64,000 nucleotides of DNA from MAG-120531 sp963934855 (lineage in GTDB: Bacteria; Bacteroidota; Bacteroidia; Flavobacteriales; Flavobacteriaceae). Below, one piece after another: positions 44,014 through 51,604 of the stretch (positions within the stretch are counted from its first letter, which is position 1; the number at the start of each line of letters is the position of its first letter). The notes beneath the pieces were generated by a model. The model worked only from the letters and a program-made list of their open reading frames with translations, did not search any database and was not told the DNA's origin. The translations under genes were made by a program, and so were the position numbers. The stretch is from positions 137,423-201,422 of the forward strand of contig CAWWAC010000002.1 in the NCBI GenBank assembly GCA_963934855.1. Reading direction: 5' to 3'.

Positions 44014-44355
44014 ATGATGTATGAACTCTCCAGGTTAGAGGCTATTGCAGAGGGAGATCAAGAATTTATGATTAAGGTTCTTAAAGTTTTTGTGATAGAA
44101 GTGATGGAAGATTTGATACGCATGCGGGTAGCTTTTCAGCAAAATAATTTATTAGAGCTCTCTAAATTAGCTCATAAAATAAAGCCTAATCTTGTTCTAA
44201 TAGGGATAAAAGGGGCTTCTGAGAGCTGCTTAAAAATAGAAAAAAACAAATTAGACCCTATGCCTTTAGAGCTTCTAAATTTTCATTTAGTACAAGTAGA
44301 AACCGCTGTAAGGGAAGTGGTACTGGCACTACAATTGGCTTATAAATTATCATGA
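44014..44355 (+). CDS. Hpt (histidine phosphotransfer) domain protein
   Basis: A 113-residue four-helix protein. The HPt motif is KLAHKIKPNL with the phosphorylatable His54, preceded by FMIKVLKVFVIEVMEDL. It would shuttle phosphate between a hybrid sensor and response regulator. No sensor kinase or receiver gene is nearby, so its partners are elsewhere. It overlaps the cinA start by 4 bases, indicating translational coupling. Confidence 0.85.
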   Translation: MMYELSRLEAIAEGDQEFMIKVLKVFVIEVMEDLIRMRVAFQQNNLLELSKLAHKIKPNLVLIGIKGASESCLKIEKNKLDPMPLELLNFHLVQVETAVREVVLALQLAYKLS

Positions 44356-45599
44356 AAGCAAAAATCATTACTATTGGAGATGAAATTCTCATAGGACAAA
44401 TTGTAGATACAAATGCTACATTCATAGCACAAGAGCTGAACAAAATTGGAGTGAGTGTAGTAGAAATGCTTTCCATCCAAGACCATACTCAAGAAATTCT
44501 AAAAGCTTTATTACAGGCGCAAGACACTGTAGATATAGTGCTTATTACCGGAGGACTTGGCCCCACTAAAGATGATATTACCAAGGCGGCACTATGTACC
44601 TATTTCAATGATACATTGGTAGAGAATGGAGCAGTTTTGGCACATATTAAAGAGTTGTTTGAGAAGTTTATTAGCACTAAAATAAATGACTCAAATCTAA
44701 CTCAAGCCTTATTGCCATCTAAAGCACTTGTCTTGCACAATGCGTATGGTACTGCATCTGGGATGTGGTTGAAACAAGGAAATACTGTATTTGTTTCTAT
44801 GCCTGGAGTTCCTTTTGAAATGAAAGCGCTCATGAAGGAGCAAGTAATTCCTAAAGTGATGGCAGAATTTGAACGTCCTTATATTATTCACAAGACCATT
44901 CAGACTTATGGTGTTGGAGAATCTGCCATTGCAGCAGATATAGAAGACTGGGAGACAGCGCTTCCGCCTCATATAAAGTTGGCTTATTTGCCTAGTTTAG
45001 GAAAAGTTAGACTTAGAATATCTGCCAAAGGCTTGCATAAGGAGTTGTTAGAAAAAGAAGTAGAAGACCAATTAAAAGTGGTTCTTCCTATATTGGGTAG
45101 CATTGTTTACGGTTTTGAAACTTCAGATGTCTTAGAGGTGATAGTGGCTAAAATGCTTACAGATAAAAAAAGAACTTTAGCACTTGCAGAGAGTTGTACG
45201 GGAGGTGCCTTAGCTGCTGCTTTTACCGCCATACCAGGAGCTTCTACTTATTTTAAAGGGGCTGTAGTAGCCTATGAAACACAACAAAAAATTAAGGTTT
45301 TAGGAGTTTCAGAGTCTTTAATAGCCACTCATTCTGTTGTCAGTGAGGAAGTAGCAATAGCTATGGCTGCTGGTGTTCAGAGACTTATGAAAACTGATTT
45401 TGCAGTGGCTACCACGGGGAATGCAGGTCCTTTAAAAGGTGATTCTGAGGCCGCCTTGGGGACAGTATGTATTGCAATTGCTTCACCGTCAGGTGTATAT
45501 GCTCAAACATTCTCTATGGGTAACCACAGAGAGCGTATTGTTCAGAAGGCTTTAAGCAAGGCTTTAGAGCTTTTACAAAAAGAAATTATAAAATTCTAA
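44352..45599 (+). CDS. cinA: CinA family nicotinamide-nucleotide amidohydrolase
   Basis: A 415-residue two-domain protein. The N-terminal MoCF-like domain starts KAKIITIGDEILIGQIVDTNA and contains ITGGLGPTKDDITK. The C-terminal NMN deamidase domain (about residues 255-415) has ALAESCTGGALAAAFTAIPGAS and ATTGNAGP. CinA recycles NMN by deamidation and hydrolyses ADP-ribose in some species. It begins inside the Hpt stop. Confidence 0.95.
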   Translation: MKAKIITIGDEILIGQIVDTNATFIAQELNKIGVSVVEMLSIQDHTQEILKALLQAQDTVDIVLITGGLGPTKDDITKAALCTYFNDTLVENGAVLAHIKELFEKFISTKINDSNLTQALLPSKALVLHNAYGTASGMWLKQGNTVFVSMPGVPFEMKALMKEQVIPKVMAEFERPYIIHKTIQTYGVGESAIAADIEDWETALPPHIKLAYLPSLGKVRLRISAKGLHKELLEKEVEDQLKVVLPILGSIVYGFETSDVLEVIVAKMLTDKKRTLALAESCTGGALAAAFTAIPGASTYFKGAVVAYETQQKIKVLGVSESLIATHSVVSEEVAIAMAAGVQRLMKTDFAVATTGNAGPLKGDSEAALGTVCIAIASPSGVYAQTFSMGNHRERIVQKALSKALELLQKEIIKF

Positions 45600-45608
45600 A
45601 AAAGATTT

Positions 45609-45639
45609 TTGTAGGAGACATAAAAAAGGTATAAATTTG
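45609..45639 (+). promoter_or_regulatory. rpmB-rpmG-bL38 promoter
   Basis: TTG at 45609-45611 and TAAATTTG at 45632-45639 are 20 bases apart, a good Bacteroidetes promoter, 33 bases before rpmB. Confidence 0.7.
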
Positions 45640-45672
45640 CATCCTGTTTAAAATAACTCATAAAGAAGCGAG

Positions 45673-45909
45673 ATGTCTAAAGTTTGTGAAATTACTGGAA
45701 AGAAAGCCATGGTAGGAAACAATGTTTCCTTCTCTATAAATAAGACCAAGAGAAAGTTTGAGGTAAACCTTTCTAAAAAGCGTTTCTATATTCCTGAAGA
45801 GGATCGTTGGATCACTTTAAAGGTTTCTACTAGAGCTCTTAAGAGCATTAACAAAAAAGGAATTTTTGCTGTTTTAAAAGAAGCAGCAAAGAACGGATTA
45901 GTTAAGTAA
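45673..45909 (+). CDS. rpmB: 50S ribosomal protein bL28
   Basis: A 78-residue basic protein beginning MSKVCEITGKKAMVGNNVSFS and continuing with NKTKRKFEVNLSKKRFYIPEE, the standard L28 pattern. First of three small ribosomal genes with a shared promoter. Confidence 0.98.
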   Translation: MSKVCEITGKKAMVGNNVSFSINKTKRKFEVNLSKKRFYIPEEDRWITLKVSTRALKSINKKGIFAVLKEAAKNGLVK

Positions 45910-45927
45910 TCCTAAAATAATAATAAG

Positions 45928-46110
45928 ATGGCTAAGAAAGGCAATAGAATTCAGGTTATTTTAGAATGTACAGAGCACAAGGAGTCTGGTGTTGCTGGAA
46001 CTTCTAGGTACATTACAACTAAAAATAAAAAGAACACGCCAGACAGAATGGAGATTAAGAAGTTCAATCCTATTCTTAAGCGCATGACTGTTCATAAAGA
46101 AATTAAATAA
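45928..46110 (+). CDS. rpmG: 50S ribosomal protein bL33
   Basis: A 60-residue protein beginning MAKKGNRIQVILECTEHKES and ending LKRMTVHKEIK. The zinc-ribbon cysteine pairs of some L33 proteins are absent (only one cysteine is seen), so this is the zinc-independent form. It follows rpmB by 18 bases. Confidence 0.97.
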   Translation: MAKKGNRIQVILECTEHKESGVAGTSRYITTKNKKNTPDRMEIKKFNPILKRMTVHKEIK

Positions 46111-46116
46111 TAAGCC

Positions 46117-46269
46117 ATGGCAAAGAAGACAGTAGCATCCTTACAAACAAGTTCTAAAAGATTAACTAAAGCTATAAAAATGGTTCGTTCTCCAAAGAGC
46201 GGTGCCTATACTTTTGTTGAGTCAGTAATGACTCCAGAAGCAGTAGACGAGTGGTTGTCTAAAAAATAA
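46117..46269 (+). CDS. DUF4295 protein, ribosomal protein bL38
   Basis: A 50-residue basic protein (MAKKTVASLQTSSKRLTKAI start; SGAYTFVESVMTPEAVDEWL toward the end), 6 bases after rpmG. This is the DUF4295 family, found next to rpmG in Bacteroidetes. The Flavobacterium johnsoniae ribosome structure revealed a new 50S protein, bL38; I believe it is this family, from memory. The operon position agrees with a ribosomal role. Confidence 0.88.
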   Translation: MAKKTVASLQTSSKRLTKAIKMVRSPKSGAYTFVESVMTPEAVDEWLSKK

Positions 46270-46288
46270 TTGCATTCAGGTGCATCGT

Positions 46289-46321
46289 AAAAGCTGCTTT
46301 CTATTAGAGAGTGGCTTTTTT
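46289..46321 (+). terminator. Terminator of the rpmB operon
   Basis: A 14-pair stem (46289-46302 with 46306-46319), with three G-T pairs and a 3-base loop, is followed by T. It lies 19 bases after the bL38 gene. Confidence 0.85.
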
Positions 46322-46354
46322 GTTTTATATCTTTACAAGTATTAATAACCATCC

Positions 46355-47314
46355 ATGAGTTTTTTTAAAAAAATATTCTCTTCTGATAAAAAAGAGACTT
46401 TAGATAAAGGTTTAGAGAAAACAAAATCTTCTTTTTTATATAAATTAGAAAAGGTTGTTGTTGGTAAAACTACTGTAGACGAAGAAACCTTAGATCATTT
46501 AGAGGAAGTTTTGGTGAGCTCAGACGTGGGAGTAGCCACTACTCTCAAAATTATTGAAAGGATTGAAGCTAGGGTTAAGGCTGATAAATACGTTGGTTTA
46601 GAAGAGCTTAATCAGATATTAAAAGAAGAAATAGCTGGCCTTTTATCTGAGACTGCTCACAAGGAAATAGAAGATTTTTCAATCCCTAAAACAGGTCGTC
46701 CTCATGTCATTATGGTGGTGGGGGTTAATGGAGCTGGTAAAACAACCACAATTGGAAAACTATCCCATCAGTTTAAGTCTAAAGGACTTAAGGTGATTCT
46801 AGGAGCAGCAGATACTTTTAGGGCCGCTGCCATTGAGCAATTGGTGGTCTGGGCAGATAGGGTAGGAGTGCCTATTATAAAACAGCAAATGGGTAGTGAC
46901 CCTGCTTCCGTTGCATTTGACGCTCTTAGTGCGGGGGTGGCGCAAAACGCCGATGTGGTAATTATTGATACAGCGGGACGTTTGCACAACAAAGTAAACC
47001 TAATGAACGAATTGGCTAAAGTAAAAAGAGTAATGGAAAAAGTGATTCCAGGCGCTCCTCATGAAGTCTTGTTGGTTTTAGATGGTTCTACAGGTCAAAA
47101 CGCCTTTCAGCAAGCACTACAGTTTACAAAGGTCACAGAGGTAAATGCATTAGCTATTACCAAGTTAGACGGAACTGCCAAGGGAGGCGTTGTGATTGGA
47201 ATTTCTGATCAATTTCAAATTCCTGTTAAATATATAGGAGTTGGAGAGGGTATTAATGACCTTCAAGTCTTTAATAAATATGAATTTGTAGATTCCTTTT
47301 TTAATAGAAGTTAA
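46355..47314 (+). CDS. ftsY: Signal recognition particle receptor FtsY
   Basis: A 319-residue SRP GTPase. The acidic membrane-binding A domain of E. coli FtsY is missing, as in most Bacteroidetes; the protein starts with a short basic-hydrophobic MSFFKKIFSS helix. The N domain is followed by the G domain with GVNGAGKTTTIGKL, DTFRAAAIEQL, DTAGRLHN and TKLDGTAKGG. It docks the SRP-ribosome complex at the membrane and precedes rimO by 16 bases. Confidence 0.98.
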   Translation: MSFFKKIFSSDKKETLDKGLEKTKSSFLYKLEKVVVGKTTVDEETLDHLEEVLVSSDVGVATTLKIIERIEARVKADKYVGLEELNQILKEEIAGLLSETAHKEIEDFSIPKTGRPHVIMVVGVNGAGKTTTIGKLSHQFKSKGLKVILGAADTFRAAAIEQLVVWADRVGVPIIKQQMGSDPASVAFDALSAGVAQNADVVIIDTAGRLHNKVNLMNELAKVKRVMEKVIPGAPHEVLLVLDGSTGQNAFQQALQFTKVTEVNALAITKLDGTAKGGVVIGISDQFQIPVKYIGVGEGINDLQVFNKYEFVDSFFNRS

Positions 47315-47330
47315 TTTTTTATCTTTTTGT

Positions 47331-48647
47331 ATGCGTACTAAGTCTATTAAGGCCAATAAAATAAATGTAGTTACTCTTGGTTGTTCTAAAAACATCTATG
47401 ATTCTGAAGTGTTAATGGGCCAATTAAAAGCCAATAACAAAGAGGTGGTTCACGAAGGAAAGGGTAATATAGTAGTTATAAACACCTGTGGTTTTATTGC
47501 CAATGCCAAAGAGGAAAGCATTAATACCATACTGTCTTACGTAGCTCAAAAAGAGGCAGGAGAGGTAGATAAGGTTTTTGTTACTGGCTGCTTAAGTGAG
47601 CGCTATAAGCCAGATTTACAAAAGGAAATTCCTAATGTAGATGCTTATTTTGGTACTACAGAGCTTCCAAACTTATTAAAAGCCTTAGAGGCAGACTACA
47701 AACACGAATTAATTGGGGATAGATTAACTACCACGCCAAAAAACTATGCTTATTTAAAAATTGCAGAAGGCTGTGACAGGCCTTGTTCTTTCTGCGCCAT
47801 TCCCCTTATGAGAGGAAAGCATAAAAGCACCCCCATAGAACAATTAGTGTCACAGGCAGAAGTTTTAGCTGCCAAAGGAGTAAAAGAACTTATTTTAATT
47901 GCTCAAGACCTTACTTATTACGGTTTAGACTTATATAAAAAGAGAAACTTGGCTGCTTTGTTAGAAGCTTTGGTTTTAGTAGATGGAATTTCTTGGATTA
48001 GATTACATTATGCCTTTCCAACTGGTTTTCCCTTAGAAGTTTTAGACCTTATGAAAAAGGAGCCTAAGATTTGTAATTATATAGATATCCCACTTCAGCA
48101 TATTTCAGACTCTATTTTAAAGAGTATGAGGCGGGGTACTACCAAAGCAAAGACAGATGCATTATTGGTGGAATTTAGGAACAGAGTCCCCGGAATGGCA
48201 ATTAGGACTACCCTTATTGTTGGATATCCTGGTGAGACAGAAGAGGATTTTCAAATACTAAAACAATGGGTGCAAGAAACTCGTTTTGACCGCCTTGGTT
48301 GTTTTACTTATAGTCATGAAGAGGACACTCACGCATACGCCCTAGAGGACAATGTGCCGCAGGATGTAAAAGAAGCCAGAGCAGCTGAAATCATGGACAT
48401 TCAGGCACAAATATCTTGGGAACTCAATCAGGAAAAAGTGGGAGAAACCCTCCGTTGTGTAATTGATAGAAAAGAAGGTAATTTCTTTGTAGGAAGAACG
48501 GAATCTGATTCTCCAGATGTAGACAATGAGGTTTTAATAGATGCTAGTAAGTACTTCTTAAAAGTAGGTGACTTTGCTGCCGTTACTATTACAGAAGCTG
48601 GAGACTTTGATTTGTATGGAACTCCACTCGGAGTGGATCCGTTATAG
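47331..48647 (+). CDS. rimO: Ribosomal protein uS12 methylthiotransferase RimO
   Basis: A 438-residue radical SAM enzyme that methylthiolates an aspartate of S12. The N-terminal UPF0004 domain has three cluster cysteines (VTLGCSKN, INTCGF, VTGCLSE). The radical SAM site is Cys148, Cys152 and Cys155 in CDRPCSFC, and a TRAM domain ends the protein. The CSKN motif supports RimO rather than MiaB. It probably shares a transcript with ftsY. Confidence 0.96.
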   Translation: MRTKSIKANKINVVTLGCSKNIYDSEVLMGQLKANNKEVVHEGKGNIVVINTCGFIANAKEESINTILSYVAQKEAGEVDKVFVTGCLSERYKPDLQKEIPNVDAYFGTTELPNLLKALEADYKHELIGDRLTTTPKNYAYLKIAEGCDRPCSFCAIPLMRGKHKSTPIEQLVSQAEVLAAKGVKELILIAQDLTYYGLDLYKKRNLAALLEALVLVDGISWIRLHYAFPTGFPLEVLDLMKKEPKICNYIDIPLQHISDSILKSMRRGTTKAKTDALLVEFRNRVPGMAIRTTLIVGYPGETEEDFQILKQWVQETRFDRLGCFTYSHEEDTHAYALEDNVPQDVKEARAAEIMDIQAQISWELNQEKVGETLRCVIDRKEGNFFVGRTESDSPDVDNEVLIDASKYFLKVGDFAAVTITEAGDFDLYGTPLGVDPL

Positions 48648-48817
48648 AGCAAATGTGAAAATCAATTTGTAGTCCTATTTTTTTCAACGCTTAAAATTTT
48701 TTTGCCAACTGATGCTAAAAGAGATATTCCAATGGTGTCGTACTAATAATTATTATTAAATATCCCGTTGTCATATTTATATAGAATCCAGGTGTTTGGT
48801 CTAAATTTAAATACTTT

Positions 48818-49054
48818 TTATACTATTTTTTCGCCCCTATGGGGCTTAAGTGCGTCTCTAAAAATAATCATTTTTTCTTTTGGGACTATAATATAGGCTG
48901 TACTGTGCATGTCTGATAAGTCTTTGTATCCAGCTTCTATAGTTGAATAATTTTCTTGAACACAAAATTCTTCTAAGTGTTTTTGATGATGAATGGCAGT
49001 GAGAGACGCAGAAGGACCTCTAAAATCCCAAATGAGCTTAATTTGTTCTTCCAT
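48818..49054 (-). CDS. Conserved hypothetical small protein
   Basis: A 78-residue soluble protein (MEEQIKLIWDFRGPSASLTA start; DALKPHRGEKIV end). I recognise no domain. Similar short proteins are common in flavobacteria, which supports a real gene, but no function is known. It is a single leftward gene facing the rimO end. Confidence 0.65.
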   Translation of the reverse strand: MEEQIKLIWDFRGPSASLTAIHHQKHLEEFCVQENYSTIEAGYKDLSDMHSTAYIIVPKEKMIIFRDALKPHRGEKIV

Positions 49055-49137
49055 TTATATTTTATTTATTGTAAAATTAACCAATTTTTAGCAAGCGAAT
49101 AGGTGGTACCCTCAAGCTTATTTTTTATTTTTGTTTT

Positions 49138-50022
49138 ATGTTACTAAGTCATAAATCATATATTTTAACTTTAAACTTAAGTTTTCTTTGTATTCTTTTT
49201 TTTGGATTACTTTCTTGTGATTCTTATTTGAGAAGTAAGCCAGATATTACGGCAATAGCTAAGTTGGGTGACCAATTTTTATACAGAGAAGACATTCCTT
49301 CTTTTTTGTATGAAAACAGCTCTCCTGAAGATTCCACAGCCATAGTAAAAGATTATATAAATCAGTGGGCTGCTAAACAACTGCTTATTCAAAAAGCAGT
49401 ACTAAATTTACCGCTTTCTAAGATTGAAGAGTTTGACAGGTTAGTCTCTAATTATAAGGCAGACCTTTACACACTAGCCTATAAAGAAGCTTTAGTAAAC
49501 GCCAGAACAGATAGTATTTTTACCTCCGCAGAAATGTTTGCCTTTTACGAACAAGAAAAGCAAAACTTTAAACTCAAAGAGAAAATTATTAGGCTCAGAT
49601 TTGTAGAATTACCTTTAGGTTTTAGGGATAAAAAAATAATTGTAAAAAAAATTAAAGATTTTAGTGAGGCAGATATTATATATTTGGATTCAATCAGTAT
49701 TCAGTTTAAGGGCTTAAACTTGAATGATTCATCTTGGGTTCCTATGTCTAGAGTGATTAGAGAAATTGGTCCTTTAAATCTTGTCAACGAAGATGATTAT
49801 TTAAAAAAGGCGCAATTTTTTGAATTACAGGATTCATTAGGCCTATATTTGGGACAAGTGATAGACGTATTGCCCATAAATGCAACCGCCCCTTTAAACT
49901 ATATATACCCATCCTTAGAGCAGGTACTAAAAATTAGAAGAAAACAAGATTTTCTTAAACAAATTGAAAGAGATATTATTAATGAAGCTATTAAAAACCG
50001 CAGCCTTGAAATATATAATTAA
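49138..50022 (+). CDS. Predicted lipoprotein resembling a PPIase chaperone N-domain
   Basis: A 294-residue predicted lipoprotein: the hydrophobic start ends at the lipobox LLSC (cysteine near residue 27). The next part, ITAIAKLGDQFLYREDIPSFL followed by VKDYINQWAAKQLLIQKAVLNL, is SurA/PpiC-like N-terminal helical architecture, but a clear parvulin domain is missing. It may act as an envelope chaperone without isomerase activity. Its last 41 bases overlap the surA-like gene, suggesting the two are coupled. Confidence 0.75.
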   Translation: MLLSHKSYILTLNLSFLCILFFGLLSCDSYLRSKPDITAIAKLGDQFLYREDIPSFLYENSSPEDSTAIVKDYINQWAAKQLLIQKAVLNLPLSKIEEFDRLVSNYKADLYTLAYKEALVNARTDSIFTSAEMFAFYEQEKQNFKLKEKIIRLRFVELPLGFRDKKIIVKKIKDFSEADIIYLDSISIQFKGLNLNDSSWVPMSRVIREIGPLNLVNEDDYLKKAQFFELQDSLGLYLGQVIDVLPINATAPLNYIYPSLEQVLKIRRKQDFLKQIERDIINEAIKNRSLEIYN

Positions 50023-51457
50023 GAATATAAAACCTATAGTGTTTTTGATGTTTTTTGCTATTACAAACACCATTTATGCGCAAGATAGTTTGCTTATTCA
50101 AGACAGTCAGGTAGAGCCTCCAAAAGGACTTGAAGTATTGGAACAGGGAGAGGCTAAACCTGTATTTAAAAGAATTAAATTAGATGGAATTGCCGCTGTA
50201 GTGGGAGACTATGTAATTTTGGAATCAGATATTGAGAAAACTCTAATAGATTTAAGAAGCCAAGGTGTTTCTGAGCAAGATGTAAATAGGTGCCAGCTGT
50301 TGGGCAAGCTTATGGAAGACAGATTATATGCTCACCAAGCAGTTCAGGATAGTGTTTTAGTTTCAGATGACGAAGTGTCTGCTATTGGTGAAAGACAGCT
50401 TCAACAGCTTATTGCTCAGGCAGGATCTTTAGAAAGGGTTCTAAAAGTATATAAAAAGGAAGATGAAGCTAGCTTTATTCAAGAGTTAAAGAAGATTAAC
50501 AAACTTAGAATGCTTTCAGAGAGAATGCAAACCAAGGTAGTAGAAGAAATTCAAATAACCCCTGAAGAGGTTAGACAATTCTTTAAAGACATTCCCACTA
50601 GCGAATTGCCAGTTTTTGGAGCAGAGTTAGAAATATCACAAATTGTTAAAACACCTCAGGCACCTGAGATTGAAAAACAGAAAGTGATAGACAGGCTCAG
50701 AGAAATCAAAGAGGATGTAGAAGATAATAATGCTAGTTTTTCTGTAAAAGCAATTTTATACTCACAAGATCCTGGCTCTAAATCTAAGGGTGGTTTTTAC
50801 GCTATGACAAGAGAGACCTCTTTTGTTAAAGAATTTAAAGACGTAGCATTTTCACTTCAAGAAGGAGAAATTTCAAATCCTTTTGAAACTATTTTTGGAT
50901 ACCATATTATTTTTGTAGAGAAAATTAGAGGTCAGGAATTAGATCTTAGACATATTTTAATGGTACCTGAGGTGCCTCAGTCCGCAGTTGATGCTGCTAT
51001 AAAAGAACTCAAAGATATTAAACAAAAAATAGACGAAGGGGCTATCACTTTTGCAGAAGCGGCTTTAAATTCTTCAGATGAAAAGGAGACTAAGTTTGAC
51101 GGAGGTGTATTGAGAAATCCTATTAATTATGACTCTAAATTTGAACTCACTAAAATGGATCCTTCGCTCTATAAACAAGTAAGTGGTCTAGAAGATAATG
51201 AAATTTCATTTCCTATTGCAGAACCAGACCCTAGTGGGGGTCCTACTAAGTACAAGATACTAAAGATTTCTAACAGATTTGAAGAGCATGCGGCAGACTT
51301 TGCCAGGGATTATATGAAAATTCAAGATCTAGCTAAGTCTGAAAAGCAGCTAAAGGCTATAAATGAATGGCGTGCTAAACATATAGATGACACTTATATT
51401 AGCGTGAGCAAAGTAAATAATGATTGTAGTTTTGCAAATGATTGGGTGAAAGAGTAA
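49982..51457 (+). CDS. surA: Periplasmic peptidylprolyl isomerase (SurA-like)
   Basis: A 491-residue SurA-type chaperone starting at the ATG at 49982; a TTG at 49964 would extend it. The signal peptide ends near NTIYAQ. The N-terminal chaperone module (about residues 55-200: DGIAAVVGDYVILESDIEKT) is followed by parvulin domains: GGFYAMTRETSFVKEFKDVAF, EGEISNPFETIFGYHIIFVEK, and a second, RHILMVPEVPQSAV. It should assist folding of outer-membrane barrels such as the PorP and DUF5916 proteins here. It overlaps the lipoprotein gene by 41 bases. Confidence 0.92.
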   Translation: MKLLKTAALKYIIKNIKPIVFLMFFAITNTIYAQDSLLIQDSQVEPPKGLEVLEQGEAKPVFKRIKLDGIAAVVGDYVILESDIEKTLIDLRSQGVSEQDVNRCQLLGKLMEDRLYAHQAVQDSVLVSDDEVSAIGERQLQQLIAQAGSLERVLKVYKKEDEASFIQELKKINKLRMLSERMQTKVVEEIQITPEEVRQFFKDIPTSELPVFGAELEISQIVKTPQAPEIEKQKVIDRLREIKEDVEDNNASFSVKAILYSQDPGSKSKGGFYAMTRETSFVKEFKDVAFSLQEGEISNPFETIFGYHIIFVEKIRGQELDLRHILMVPEVPQSAVDAAIKELKDIKQKIDEGAITFAEAALNSSDEKETKFDGGVLRNPINYDSKFELTKMDPSLYKQVSGLEDNEISFPIAEPDPSGGPTKYKILKISNRFEEHAADFARDYMKIQDLAKSEKQLKAINEWRAKHIDDTYISVSKVNNDCSFANDWVKE

Positions 51458-51568
51458 AATTTAATACTTTTTTTTGTGAATTAATCAAAATCTTACAACT
51501 AAGGTGATAATTGAGTAATAAACTTTCATCACAAACGATTTCCTATAGAGGAACTCCTCACTTTTTAC

Positions 51569-51576
51569 TATTTTTG
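51569..51576 (+). promoter_or_regulatory. -7 promoter element of the aconitase gene
   Basis: TATTTTTG matches TAnnTTTG, 28 bases before the ATG at 51605. Confidence 0.5.
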
Positions 51577-51604
51577 CGAGACATAAATTTAAATTCCAGA
51601 AAGA

